This document shows positions 1-11,400 of a stretch of 64,000 nt of DNA, one piece after another. The DNA comes from Paragonimus westermani (taxonomy: Eukaryota > Platyhelminthes > Trematoda > Plagiorchiida > Troglotrematidae): positions 116,488 to 180,487 of the forward strand of contig QNGE01000999.1 of NCBI GenBank assembly GCA_008508345.1, given 5' to 3'. The position numbers and the translations under genes are program-made. Below the pieces are notes generated by a model. That model was not told the origin of the DNA, made no database searches, and saw only the letters and a program-made list of their open reading frames with translations. Numbering within the stretch: position 1 is the stretch's first letter; the number at the start of each line of letters is the position of its first letter.

Positions 1-111
1 TGGGGTCCTCGTGATCACTCAAACCGTTGGTTAGAGACGCTATCCGAGATGGCGGTGTGTCGCAGTCAATGGCGTACCTGTATCCATACCATTTCTAGTT
101 CTTCCATTTAG
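1..111 (+). mobile_element. LINE-type ORF2 C-terminal tail, truncated by window edge
   Basis: Frame 1 is open from base 1 to a stop at about 109-111. It reads as a short Trp/Arg-rich tail with the pattern W-L-E-T-L-S-E-M-A then R-S-Q-W-R, which resembles the extreme C-terminus of LINE reverse-transcriptase proteins of flukes. Only the tail lies in the window, so no catalytic motif can be checked. It ends about 120 bases before the Ty3/gypsy remnant on the same strand. The assignment rests on a short motif and is tentative. Confidence 0.4.
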
Positions 112-229
112 TCTTCTTCAACTTTTTTGTCCTTCGTAGTACTCTTTCCTTTTAGGATATTCCACGTCACTGTTGAGGTGAGCGGCGGCCCGAGCCACAG
201 TACCTTTTGGTCAGGCTCATGGCTTTTCT

Positions 230-1011
230 GATTATGATGATGATGAGAAGATCCAACCAGAGAAATTGGCAGCCATCAAGAGCTTCCCACTACTAAAGTC
301 GAAGCGGCAACCGAAGTCCTTTCTCGGATAGATTAGTTACGATTCAGAATGTAGAGAGGAGTTCTGTCAGCAAGCATATCCATTCTACCAACTGCTGAAG
401 AAGAAGTTTGTCTGGCCTGAAGACTTGAAGGTGGCGTTCAACTAATTCAAGCAAGAAGGTGCCAATATTCGACGATGCCTGACGATCGCCAAACAGAATG
501 AACCTTTCATTGTTGATGCAAGTAACATCGGAATCAAAACAGTTCTTTCACAACCGTCAGGGAAACTTAACTAAGCCAGTCCAGCACTAACAGAAGCGGA
601 GAGAAGGTACTCCACCACGGAGAAGGTATGCCCAGACATCGTCTGGACGCTAGGGAAGCGAAGAACCTACCTGACATCGACCATGTTTCATGTTGAGACT
701 AACCACGAACCCCTGATCCGGCTGAAGACGGCGAGGGATCCATGTAGACAACTGGCGCGCTGGCACTTCGACTACAAGTGTTCAACTTTACAGTTGGACA
801 TGTCAATGATAGAAACAGCGAAGTGCCTGACACATTGTTGCGATCACTACAGGAAAATGAGCTGCCGACTGAAGCCATACCTCTGGGCGCGTTACGGATT
901 TCTGACGAAGAGATATTGGTTAACCAACAACAAGACCCTCAAGTATGCGAAATATGTGAACATTTACTGGTAGGAACTAAACTTAAGAGCAGCCAACTCG
1001 TCGTTGACTAG
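230..1011 (+). mobile_element. Ty3/gypsy pol remnant: RT connection and RNase H part
   Basis: Conceptual translation gives, in order, a proline-rich RT connection (AAIKSFPLL), the FCQQAYPFYQLLKKK thumb/connection region, the RNase H start (NEPFIVDAS, then VLSQPSGKL), and the end of RNase H near VETNHEPLIRL and RQLARW, followed by a VGHVN...VPDTLLR segment where the usual G-x-x-N-x-x-A-D-x-L-S-R lies. These are order-conserved landmarks of Ty3/gypsy Pol. In-frame stops and at least one frameshift (near 780) break the reading, so it cannot make a full polyprotein. The upstream protease and the RT catalytic palm are missing. It continues into the integrase part on the same strand. No LTR was recognised. 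Confidence 0.7.
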
Positions 1012-1056
1012 GAGTGCTAGAGCGGGCTGTGACCTCGAAGGCTGCTATTTATTCCA

Positions 1057-2440
1057 GTGGACCAGCGTGAGCGCTACTCGACTGACACGCGTCGGTTTTC
1101 AGGTAGTGCGAGAACGCGTGTTCGATCTACTGCGTCCAAAGGTATTTTGCCCACGATGCAGAAAGATGTGACCAGTTTCATTCGAACCTGCTCCAACTGT
1201 CAACAGAATCTAGAAACGATGAGGACAACACCACCAACGCAATCCACCGTAACACAGCAAGCCGCGCGCAAAAGGTGGCGTAGGCACTTTTGATCCACAA
1301 CTTACGAAGTAAAACGGAAATCGCCACATAGTTGTAATGATAGATCATTTCACACGGTGGTTGGAAGCAATTCCCATGGCGGACCAAACGAGCGGAACGG
1401 TTGCGCACGCCTTCATAAACAACGTGCTAGCTCGCTTCGGAGCATCGCACAGTAACCACGGATCACGGCCCGTGCTTTGAGGGGCGGCAATTTCAGATGC
1501 TGAAAACGGGGATTCAACGTCTGATTACATCACCATATTTTCCGTAAGCGAACGGGCTGAGGAAGCAGTTGAACCATACACTGAAGGAATAGCTGAACAG
1601 TAGAGACAACAGTTAGGAAGGAGAACTACCAGGCGTATTGCTTGGATATCGCACAACGAAGCCTGCAGCGACTCAGTTCACCATTTGAGGTGACACAGGA
1701 GGGAGCCAAGTATTCTCTTGAGAGTTTACGTGTCCCGAGACAGAGGGACAGTTTTCATCGCAAGAACAACGACATCTGGAACACCGTGCGCCTGAACGGA
1801 CTACAGAAACACAACAACAAAATAAACGGAGATATGACGTGAAGGACAGCACACAAACGGCGCCCGCTGACGATCGGAGACCAAGTGAAAGTAAGGGAGT
1901 ACGGCCAACCAGAAACATCCAGCCCCAGGGCTGGCAAATTTTGAAGACGATGAAATGGGCTATTGACCATCACAGACCACAGGAATGCGAGCTGTTAAAT
2001 TAACCAAGGTCTTCGTGGGTGATAGATCACTAATGGTGTACACCTGACACTCTGGCACAATTGCGGCAAGTTTCTTAACGAAGAGGTGAGTATGACGGAT
2101 GACCGAATCGAAGGCACGAGTATCCCGGCACTGGATGAAATATCTCAACGTGGCGATAAAGTATGTCTAAAGCCCACGATGAATGGATTGCGGACAACAC
2201 GGGCGACCGGACGAGCCATCGCTCAACGGATTTGGACCAACGGACGAGGAATGGAATGGGAGGCAGAAGACCCGCGACCAGAGGCGTCAGCTACATACAC
2301 GCAGAACCAGGCAAAAGTGCACATGAAGTGTGAGTGGAAACCGCCGTTGTTATGGACTGGAATTCCGATTCATAAACGCGGGCGTGCGCATGGTGTGGGA
2401 ACATGTTGAGCTGGATAATAAAGATGGTGCTTTATTAAAC
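1057..2440 (+). mobile_element. Ty3/gypsy integrase remnant and 3' end
   Basis: At 1140-1215 the translation holds the second half of the zinc-binding HHCC module (TCSNCQQ). At 1322-1450 the integrase core begins with VVMIDHFTRW, which contains the first catalytic Asp, and after a frameshift the second Asp follows in TTDHGPCFEG (about 1455). The third acidic residue, expected after the A-N-G-L turn near 1550, is replaced by a basic residue and is preceded by a stop. Further stops occur at about 1590 and 1615. A segment near 1860-1900 (LTIGDQVKV) fits the small C-terminal barrel. An AATAAA lies at about 2414. This is clearly dead; no terminal repeat or target duplication was found. Confidence 0.7.
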
Positions 2441-3888
2441 GACTCTTTGATACATTATGTCTTTCACATTTTGACAGTTAGTTTCTTCTGGATCAGGATT
2501 ATCGTACTCCTAGTTGCATTTTTATATTACAAAGTCCATGGTGTATCATCTGCTAATCAGTGCGGACAGTGTAGGCTGCCTATGGATGTATCACTTCAAC
2601 CAACTGGCAAAGACTGATTGCGTACCGATTCATTTGAAGGATTATATTGCGAACCTGTCGAGGTATCATATGAGTGCAAAAAGGCTTCGTCCTATTTACT
2701 TTGAAATCAGAATTGATAACTTGCTATCCGACAACGTCGTACTGCGTAATAATAAAATCATTAACATATCTACAATATTTATCACTTGGCACCGGTTCCT
2801 AACGCAATGATAGTGCATGTGAGTCCTGGTCCCACATCCTCCGACTAACGTGTCTATATGATAGATCATGAATCTGTACACCTCTTTAAAGGGTTTCGGA
2901 TTTCCATCTGTACAGTTTATGGTTAATCTCGTTAAGTCATACGTCCCTGCACCAACGGCACCAAGGCTGACCGATCATGAGGAAAACATACGGTATCCTA
3001 AACTTGAACTTATCTTGTCTGATTTAGGAGCCATCCACCCTAACGCTCATTATGATTTTCGATTAGTTACGAAGGATGATTGACAAGGTCATCTTAGATA
3101 TACATCAGTGTCGGTCTACTTAGGACTTCCGCTTGACAGTGTTATGTGGAGCTGAGCTGATTCGGCTAGTTTCTGATGGATGAATTGCTGAGTCATATCG
3201 TTAAACGGAAATCCACCTAGTTTCAAGGGTGCATTCATTGTGGTCTCAGAAGTCGCGACTTCCGCCCCGAAAAGCATAGGTTAATTTGCTCTGTAGGTTT
3301 TATAATGTATCACAGTAAGTGGTGGCACTGTACACTTGTCTTCTTGACACATGAACATAGTTTACTAAAGTTGTCTTCCTACGTTGTCCTGGCTGACAAT
3401 GGCAACATTTTCTTTCATCTTTTCACTCAGTCGGAGTTGGGGACTGCAAAAATTTAACTTTGTGACATCAGGTGGAATAACAAACTTCCTCATATAGGTT
3501 CGGGCAAAATAGTGGGCCGAGGCAAAAATCCTGTTTGAAACGGGTTTTAAAACTGCACGCCTCTCGTTTTCGGTCTGCTGTACGTTTACCTAAATACAGT
3601 CGCCTCTTACCGTGGATCGTAAAGCTGACCATCGCTGCGTACCGATATCCCCTCAATTAATATATTTTTATACAAAACATACGTCTCACCGCTTCTTTGA
3701 CTTGGCACTACATTTCAGGCACAGTGCACAAATGTGAAAAGCAGCAATCAGTGTGAGCTGATCTTGAAGGGATTAGCCTCATTTTACTCGTGGCTATTCT
3801 GAGCTGGCTCATCTCCATTGAAACTGGCTGCATAGTCTCTATTTCGCCTGGTGTTGGTAAGTCCTCCAATGTGTTTTTGTTCTATTCA
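2441..3888. other. No gene recognised
   Basis: AT-rich sequence downstream of the gypsy remnant. Short ORFs here (for example 2868-3083 on +) have no recognisable motif and no splice context that I could defend. It lies beyond the presumed 3' end of the EPS8-like gene. Confidence 0.5.
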
Positions 3889-4218
3889 CTAACACGTGCT
3901 CAAAAATGCTGATCTTAGGTCTGAAAGCAACTTCACACTTTGGTAACCATTTGGTAAACACTGTCCCGAGTATGTTATCACGCATTTCATCAAGCCACTG
4001 TGCGTAGCCAAAATTGTTAGACCACTAGAACACCGATGGGCTGGTTCATTATCATTTTGAAATATTCTACCGTTCAGACAATAGTATAAGAAATGAATGT
4101 ATCTGTAATAAGTAATTGTAGTTCGTATCATTAGAGGTTCAATCAAGAAATACCAAAGCACTACTTCCGGTTGACAAGATAGCGGCCCATACATCGAACA
4201 TACTATTCTTGTCTTCAT
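3889..4218 (-). mobile_element. Possible Tc1/mariner-like transposase fragment
   Basis: A 109-codon open stretch on the minus strand contains IFQNDNEPAHRCSSG, which resembles the F-Q-x-D-N-x-P-A-H block around the second catalytic Asp of Tc1/mariner DDE transposases. The preceding residues could be the G-x-x-S...Y-x-x-x-L segment expected between the first and second Asp. The first Asp region and the S-P-D-L-N-P-I-E block are not visible, and terminal inverted repeats were not found. The call rests on one motif, so it may be chance. Confidence 0.3.
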
Positions 4219-4638
4219 TGTGGCTAGTAGTCATGCAACCACCTAATGACACATCACTGAATTGTCACATTCCTGTCCTTCTAACTTTTCAGTACAGTTT
4301 TCTCAACACACACGGGAATGTCAACATCTAAACCATGAACTTATTCGCCTTCCACACGGCCGGTTAGTATACCAGGTCCGATGAATTTGCTTCAAACTGA
4401 GTAGGCTGGTAGGTGTATAAATGAACAATATTTAGGAACGCCACGTATTCGATCCGCACAACAAAGTAAGCAACTTGAACAGTAACTCGCTTCATTCACT
4501 CTTGAGGAATAGAGTGCATCTAAGTAAAGACAAGTCAGGTTGCGCTGTCTGGGCATGAATCGCCTTTCACAACGACCTCCTAATGAGAATTATACACTAG
4601 GGAACATCATCCTAACCCTTATCCGTATGACAGGTCAT
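4219..4638. other. No gene recognised
   Basis: Intergenic or 3' untranslated sequence just beyond the stop codon of the candidate last EPS8-like exon. No polyadenylation signal could be tied to the gene with confidence. Confidence 0.4.
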
Positions 4639-4755
4639 TCAAACTGAACTGCGGCGTTGACTTGCCTGTTCGTATTCATGGGTTGTTAGCAACAACACAG
4701 TTGGCTCATCAATTCCATACGTTTCACAAAATTGGCTTGCTACCTACCTGATAGT
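4639..4755 (-). CDS. Candidate last exon of EPS8-like gene (second half of SAM-like domain)
   Basis: On the minus strand a pyrimidine-rich tract ending in CAG (about 4756-4770) is followed by a frame reading ASQFCETYGIDEP then LLLTTHEYEQ, ending at a TGA at 4639-4641. The alternation of helices with an aromatic start and the L-L-x-L-T-x-x-E core matches the second half of a SAM domain and follows naturally on WLIARNFPEE of the exon at 5998-6187. The problem is phase: the upstream exon ends two bases into a codon, but joining it to the best CAG acceptor puts a TAG in frame. Either a small exon lies between the two, or a downstream AG is used, or the match is chance. After the SAM-like part the protein would end quickly (QRRSSV), shorter than vertebrate EPS8. 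Confidence 0.35.
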
Positions 4756-5997
4756 TAGAAAGAGGTATCACTGTCGTATTATTGTGGTCTCAGCTTTGTT
4801 AATCGGTGTGAAATCCATCGCCTAAGTCGCCCGACTTAAATCTCACGAGGTTCTTAAAAGGCCATCAATTATCAATAGGCAAAACCTATAGAGTAGACCA
4901 CTGCAGTTGATCTGCACTTCGGCTAGTCAAATCAACTGTCAGAATTCCACTACCCAGCTTGTATCCGCTGGCTCGGTTTCTATCTGTCATGTCAGTAAAC
5001 TCTAGCTTGATTGCGCACACGACGAAAGTATTTTTGTCCCACAGAGTTCTTTGTTTCATCGTCTCACTGTGTCACGGTTATCCTAGATCACACTGTAACA
5101 GCGTTCATCTACAGCTGTTACCAATGGGAACCCTTAAGTGAATTTTCAAAGCTATTAGTGACTATCTATAAGGCATGTAATTGTCTTGACAGCGAATGAA
5201 ACTGTGACCATCTTGATTTTAAAGGCGAGTGTGCGAAATATTACACCCGCTTTATGGATGAGGTGAGGGGTACTCATACCCAGATGTGATTGATCACTCA
5301 AGTCTTTCTTTAGGTGGATGAACCATTGTAAATACCACCATTATTTCATTGTCGTACAGCCGGTGAGTATAGTGACGACGGTGAAGGGGTGAACAATTTA
5401 GTAGGATTGATGCGCATCGACCAGAATGTTCATTCAATTGTGGGTAATGATGAAGGCTTTCAAAGCGTTAAAAGTATTGGAAAGTGTACATCTCGTACTA
5501 TACATTAGTGGTATAGGTTGATTATTTCCTTTCCGATCATATTCTTTTTAATGATACAGCGTATTAATTTGGTTACCTGGGAGTCCACATCTAATCTGTG
5601 CGTTTGATATTGTCCAAAAACTTATTGGGTTAGAAACCCCTACTCATCGTTAGCACCGGCTAATTCATTCACAGCCCAAGTTTACTGAAGTAAACCGTTA
5701 TCGTATTTTCAAATGAAATTGCAGCGAATCATGATTTTTTAATCATCACTCCGGTTGATTTTCTACATTGTAGCAAATGATTCACCACATGCCTAACAAA
5801 CCTCTCATACTGCTCATAAGTAACGTGGCATATGCATGTGTTCCACGATTACGGGTTCGAGTCTTGCTATCCACCAAGTGAAAACGATATTGCTGACAAT
5901 TCCACAGTAAGATTTAGCTTCCAAACACAAGAAGTGTTGGGTTAATTGTAGTTATCGCTTAGTGTACGTCAACAGAGTACATGATAAGTCAACTTAC
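4756..5997 (-). other. Presumed intron between the two SAM-like exons
   Basis: Starts (minus strand) with a strong GTAAGT donor at 5997-5992. A small phase-correcting exon is expected inside if the exon at 4639-4755 is real, but I could not pick it out. A tRNA-like B-box (GGGTTCGAGTC, about 5853-5863) is present without a convincing A-box partner. Confidence 0.4.
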
Positions 5998-6187
5998 TCC
6001 TCTGGGAAGTTTCGCGCTATGAGCCACTGGGTAATTTCTTCTTTAGTTGAATATTTGGTCAGTCGGGCGAACGACTTTTCTCCTGCGGTAGTTGGTGATG
6101 GCACAGCTTTCAATCCGGTGCCGCCACCATCTCGCATTCTCAACAGACGTTCACGGAGTTCGCGGGTCATCGTGTGCATGTGCGTGG
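5998..6187 (-). CDS. EPS8: EPS8-like adaptor, exon with start of C-terminal SAM-like domain
   Basis: A 190-nt exon with acceptor TTCAG before 6187 and donor GTAAGT after 5998. Read in the only open phase, it starts with two bases that complete the codon left open by the exon ending at 31749 (T plus CC, Ser), and ends two bases into a codon. The protein has a basic-helical stretch (TRELRERLLRMRDGGG), as in EPS8 ahead of its effector region, then YSTKEEITQWLIARNFPEE, which matches the S-T-P-E-D-V-x-x-W-L-x-x-K-G-F start of the EPS8 C-terminal SAM/PNT-like domain. In EPS8 family proteins this region binds and caps or bundles actin. Its phase match with an exon 25 kb away, in the same gene order as the EPS8 domains, supports the call. 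Confidence 0.7.
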
Positions 6188-7577
6188 CTGAATTGCGACA
6201 AAATGTGGATGCATTTAACAAAGTGTGAACAGAATAAAATGTCCGTTTATTTTCACAGTCCACCTCCGGTTAACGATTTTAACGTGTTAGGATCACTCAT
6301 GTGCCCAGTTACAGTTTACTTCTAAATCCATTGCACAACGTTGGCAGCATGGCTATGGATCGAGTCCACGAACAGGAGTTCTAGTCCATTTTGACACCAA
6401 CCTTATGTTACCGCTCATGTTTTCTGTTGGTTGGTTAACTGTTTAGTCACACTCTTAAGTCATATTAATAACGATCATACCATTCATTTCACATCGTTTG
6501 TTTACAGTCGTTCATGACCAGCTTCTAGTTTGCTTGAAGTACATTGAACTAGCTTCGTCGCACAAGCCAAAATCCAACTCATTTGATTAACAGGGTTACG
6601 TTCAAACAAGACAGCAAAGCGAGGCAAAGCCACATGAAATTCTGTTATTCCCTGGAGGCATACTGCTCGGCTTGGTTACGTGAACACGAGGGAATATAGT
6701 TGACATTATTCCTGTTGTTCACACGTAATAATTGTCCGTTGTAAAGGCATACTTTTAAGCACAACAGAAAATGCGTCCAGAGAAATGCCAAAACTTGAAA
6801 GCGCGATGGTCATGTCTTGACAAATCAGACACAAAAACGTGCAAAGTACTGACATCATTCGAACTAAGTGGACGTACTTAACATTACAGCCCCAGTAGAC
6901 GTCACGACAGATTGTGTGTCAGGTCGACGAGTTGGTGATAGGATGACTTACGTTCATATATTCAGTCCACTATAATTATTGTTGAGTGGACGGACTAATG
7001 ATTACAACGAGGCATCTGCAAGTTGCACACCTGGTTAATTATTTTGACTACACGAACTGACAGGCAGTTGCAAATAAACCGTGTTTCAGTCAATAAAACT
7101 GTCATGCGTACAGCTGTTGACACCCCCTGATTACACATGAGGTCTTTTACATCATATACATAAACAACGGAGTAATTCTGAACGTAGTTTGTATTCTACG
7201 GCAACATAATTGACATGCATCATAATTGGCGAGGGACGCAGGCCGTGTGACCTCATCTACAAGAATCCAGCTTGAATTAACAACGAGACGGATAACTATC
7301 TGTTTTTAGTGCCATTAACGTCGTTCACTTTCCACATTTCTAGTTTTCACCAAGGTTGGTGAGGGTGTTTAGATAAAGATTTTCTAGAAATGTACCGCAC
7401 AAAAGGAATGATAAAGGCACAATGCATTAAGTGGCAGGCAGCCAAGGACACCTGCTATCTGTGAACCATCTTCTGTAGTATTTTCTTCTAAAGAAATCTC
7501 CAAAATCGCTTCGTGATGGCTTTTTCAAGTTATCAATAATCTCGGACTAAACTTCACACATGAGATCACGGCCTTTG

Positions 7578-7725
7578 TATTCAGGTAGACTTCCTAAGCC
7601 AGCCTCTGTAACAAGAAGTAACAGGCTAAAATTTCGCTATTGCCAGTAGTCCTTGCCACGGCCAAGATTTGAACTCCGGCATCGTTCCATTTGGCAGCTG
7701 TGTTGGCTCAGTGGACGCAGGTTAC
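7578..7725 (-). repeat. tRNA-derived SINE, copy A (degenerate)
   Basis: Reading on the minus strand, this copy has a B-box-like GAGTTCAAATCTTGG followed by CCGTGGCAAGG, then a body ending in a GTCTACCTGAATA-type tail. It aligns along its length with the copy at 26249-26475, sharing the tail (plus strand ATTCAGGTAGAC versus ATTCAGATAGAC), the AGCCAGCCTCT block and the CTTGCCACGGCC block. Its A-box is damaged (TGAGCCAACACAG). No terminal duplication was established. Confidence 0.6.
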
Positions 7726-8257
7726 GGGTTAGCAATCCGTGGACGACAGCATGTGAAAGGCATGTGTCCGTCGGCTGGAAAGACACGACTACGGCCAATC
7801 AAGAGTGTCCTACTTTGCTGCTGTTGGTCCGACATCTGCCAATCAGGCAAGCCCTTCGCCACTCAAGCACCAAGAGGAGGTGGGGCTGATTACCACGTGT
7901 CTGTCTCAAACTTCCCAACCAATTGCCTTACGTACTGCCACCTATAAAAGCACTTGCAAATAGAAATACAGTGAATTCGTAGCTGTATCCGCAGCTCATG
8001 GCCTTCTGTTTCTAATGCGTTGATTTAATTCACCACTTGCTGATATTCCTACCAGTTCGATTATCACATTTGACCGCTGTTTAACTGACCTTACATTAAA
8101 CACGTTTGAAATATCATATCTGAACCACTTTCCTTTGTGGTTACCCGATTATTCTCAGTAGAGGACACCGTTACTGTCCGTTACCCCTAATCGATGGCAC
8201 TGCGATAAAGACTTCTAGAAAAGACCAAAATCTTCAGTTTTATTAAACCTGCCAAGC

Positions 8258-8463
8258 CATACTCACAAGCGAAAGTGAGTGGAAGTTCATGTATGATAAT
8301 TCAGTCCTTCCCAGTGCGAGATCAATGGCACATTGGTCAACACGGTTGCCTCAGAGGCGTGGGCGAAATTCTAATCCCGGGCGTGAGAATAATATACAAG
8401 GACAAAAGTTTCGTCTAGTGTATTTTTTCGAAAGACGCTGACTGAAAAGTCTACCTGATTGCG
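8258..8463 (+). repeat. tRNA-derived SINE, copy B
   Basis: An A-box-like TGGCACATTGG (8326-8336) is followed by a B-box-like GCGAAATTCTAATCCC (8363-8378), spaced as in a pol III tRNA-type promoter. The 3' body reads TTTCGTCTAGTG then TTTCGAAAGACGCTGAC and ends GTCTACCTGATTGCG, matching copy C in the opposite orientation. Upstream of the A-box, CTCACAAGCGAAAGTG also matches copy C (CTCACAAGCGAGAGTG), so the repeat extends some 65 bases 5' of the tRNA-like part. Confidence 0.65.
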
Positions 8464-11400
8464 AAGTCTGTCACCAAACGTGAGTGATGTTCGACTTGAA
8501 ACCCAACAAGTCTCCTGAATACCTGTCAGTTATCAATAATTTTTAAAACGAGACTGTCGGTATTCGTGATGCCTATATTTACAGACCACTTTGCTGATCG
8601 CTATTATTAAACGGAGAGCCAACACGTTTTTTTTTGACGATAGTTACCTCCGTTTCTCTGGCGGCAGTTCACTACTTTTGTCAAAGGAAGTACTTGGAGT
8701 CATTTTGGACCTCCACAAGTTAACCAACAAAGGTTGATACTCGAAGTGCAGTGACCGTTAAAGCTGAGGAGCGTGTTTCATTGTCTCCGAGGAGACTTCG
8801 TGTTTCCATTTGTTCAATGATGGCTTTACATTTAATGTTTGCATTCTTGTGTCTATCCAAAAAACCCGACCATTTTAAATAAAACTCAGTAACCTATTAC
8901 GGTTTGTTCATTTGTATGTTCCCAGGGAGCTAAAGTACGGCTTATTCGCGCGATAGTTTAAATAGCCGTCAATTCGTGTAGGTGATTTACGTAATATGAT
9001 TATGTAATTTTCACAATTTTTACATTTTTAATCCGCTAAATTACAGCTCTGTACACCCTGTCATCTTTCGCCGAAGTCGGGAACTGACTGCCTTCTATCC
9101 TGTTCGTACGGTTCCCAATTTTTCTATACCAATGAACAATTTGAATTTCCTATCCCACAAGCTGCATGGAGCTAAAAACCAGCTGGGAATGGAAGTGTAG
9201 TGCGACCCATGGATACGGCAGGTGCAGAGCTCGCATAGAGTTTTTCGAGAAAAAGCGGAAGGATTGCGCAATCGAATAGTATTCGATTCTGCGGCGACTA
9301 GTTTTCATTTACTGATCAGTTTGCGGTGGTTGGTGGAAGATTATGAACTACGTGGAAGGTCCTTCTGTGGTTAGCGTGACAATCCACATTGGCAAAGTGT
9401 GTAACTACTGTGCTTTCGATGGCTTTAGTCAAACCACTCCCAAGAAAGACAGGAGAATATACCTTGATCAATTTGGACAAACGCCTTGCCGTCCAACTTA
9501 GAGATTCTGTTGTACAACAGTAGAAGTGAGTACGCAAGCATATATCAGTAAAATACAGACCATTCACCCTCACAGATCAGAGTAATCAAGGCAAAGGCGG
9601 TGTCGTTGGTAATATGCTTTTGAAAACCCGATAAAATGGTTGAGTGAGTTCCGCTCTTGGAAGACACGCGGGCAAAGATGGCATTCTTCTTTACCATGGT
9701 AACCGAGTCAGATGGCACAAACGTTCAGGATAGCTGATTTTCTTGTAGCACACTAGTGACTTCTTATAATTCTTACTTTGCTTTTCGTATAGAATAGAGT
9801 TTCCCTACTCTAAAAGTATGCCATCGAGCATAGTTGCGCCTCTATTTATATGACACAAAACTACTGAAGTGTGTAGACCGCCTAGTCCCATTTAGTTGCA
9901 TTTTCATGCTTAAACTTAGAATGTGGAACGTGTTAACCGACTCTGTTTGGTCAGACAATCGTAAACACATCGGCTACCAGCTGATCCGAGTTCAACTAAA
10001 AATGTGTATATCAACATTCTTAATGGTAGGGTTTAGTTGGTGACTTTTTGGTTTCCCGTAAAAAATGTCTGCATTGAACCACTGGCTCTATTTAGTCCCA
10101 GGCGAACGGCAAAATGAACCGTAAATCAGTTACTACATTCATGTGCGTCTTGAAAATAATTGTATTAGGTACATTAGTCAATTCTGTTATTATACCGAAG
10201 CTGTAAAGTAATCCATATATTTAGACCTACTAATGTTAGAGGGGGGATATAATATTGTTCACTACCAACATATTGACACACAATTAGACAATAAGTGATT
10301 AGCAAGCAACTTTCAATGAACACGATGATAGACGGATATGTTCACATTAGTGGAAAACCGATCAACACATTGGAGCACAATATTATAGTCGAATTGTTAC
10401 GCAACCGTATAAACAAATTCGCGACCTTTTTGATACTTATAATAGCAGATATAAATTTGCGACTGAATAGATTTACCACGCAGTGGTTTGATAAACGCAT
10501 GATGAAGTCATCGTGCCAATTTGTTATGAGTTACCGGCTAAAATCCCCAGTCGCAACTTCATAGAAAGCTAACACTAACAAATGTTGCGTTATTGATAGG
10601 AGATAGGATTGTCTGGATAACCTCAATAAAGAGTAGCCAAAGTCCTAGCGTTCATTCTCAACATGTGCTGGATAAATAGTCGGAAACACACTGGATTTCG
10701 ACCGAAGCACTCATGCACAAGGTCGTCAGTCTAATACACTATTCATTAATTGTGTATTGATTGCTTCTTCATGATATGTCCATCATTTTGAAGGGCGCAA
10801 GCTTCATTTTATTGATAACGATCGATATACAAAAAATGTGAGATTTCTGGAACTGATAGGCTGAATTAATAGTCATTTTGTCAGGGATGAATGAACACAC
10901 ATTCGTAACATAATATGCCATAAAAATATGCTTGTGTGTGAAATATTCAACCCCTTGCGTTAACTTTCCCATCTTTACGTACAGCAGGTCCACCAAAAGT
11001 GACGTTCAAACCGTAAGTGAAGATACGGTGTTAACATGCATAATACCTTCAATTGAAAATCAAAAGATGTTTTATGACCAAGTATTCCTAAACAGCTAGG
11101 CAATCCGTGGTGTCTCTCGCAAGAGATTAGTCTCCTTGATCGTTAAGCATCATCGTCAAAACGCGGCATCTCAGAATTTGTTGCTTTGGTAATATCAGTC
11201 AGACCAATCAACTCATCCTTACGTTATTGGTAATAGAGCTTGTTGACGTTAAAACCACCTCAGTAACATAACATGGTACAGCAATCTGGAATTGGGGATA
11301 TACGCTTGTCTTTCTACACATAACTGTCATAGCCATAACTGTATACTGACGCTTCTGCGTTCAGTTTGAACGCGGTCATGAGTGTTTGTGTTTAAAATAT

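Noticed and set aside
5840..5880. Possible tRNA gene from GGGTTCGAGTC.
   Set aside because: Only the B-box half is present; no A-box at the right distance and the acceptor stem does not pair.
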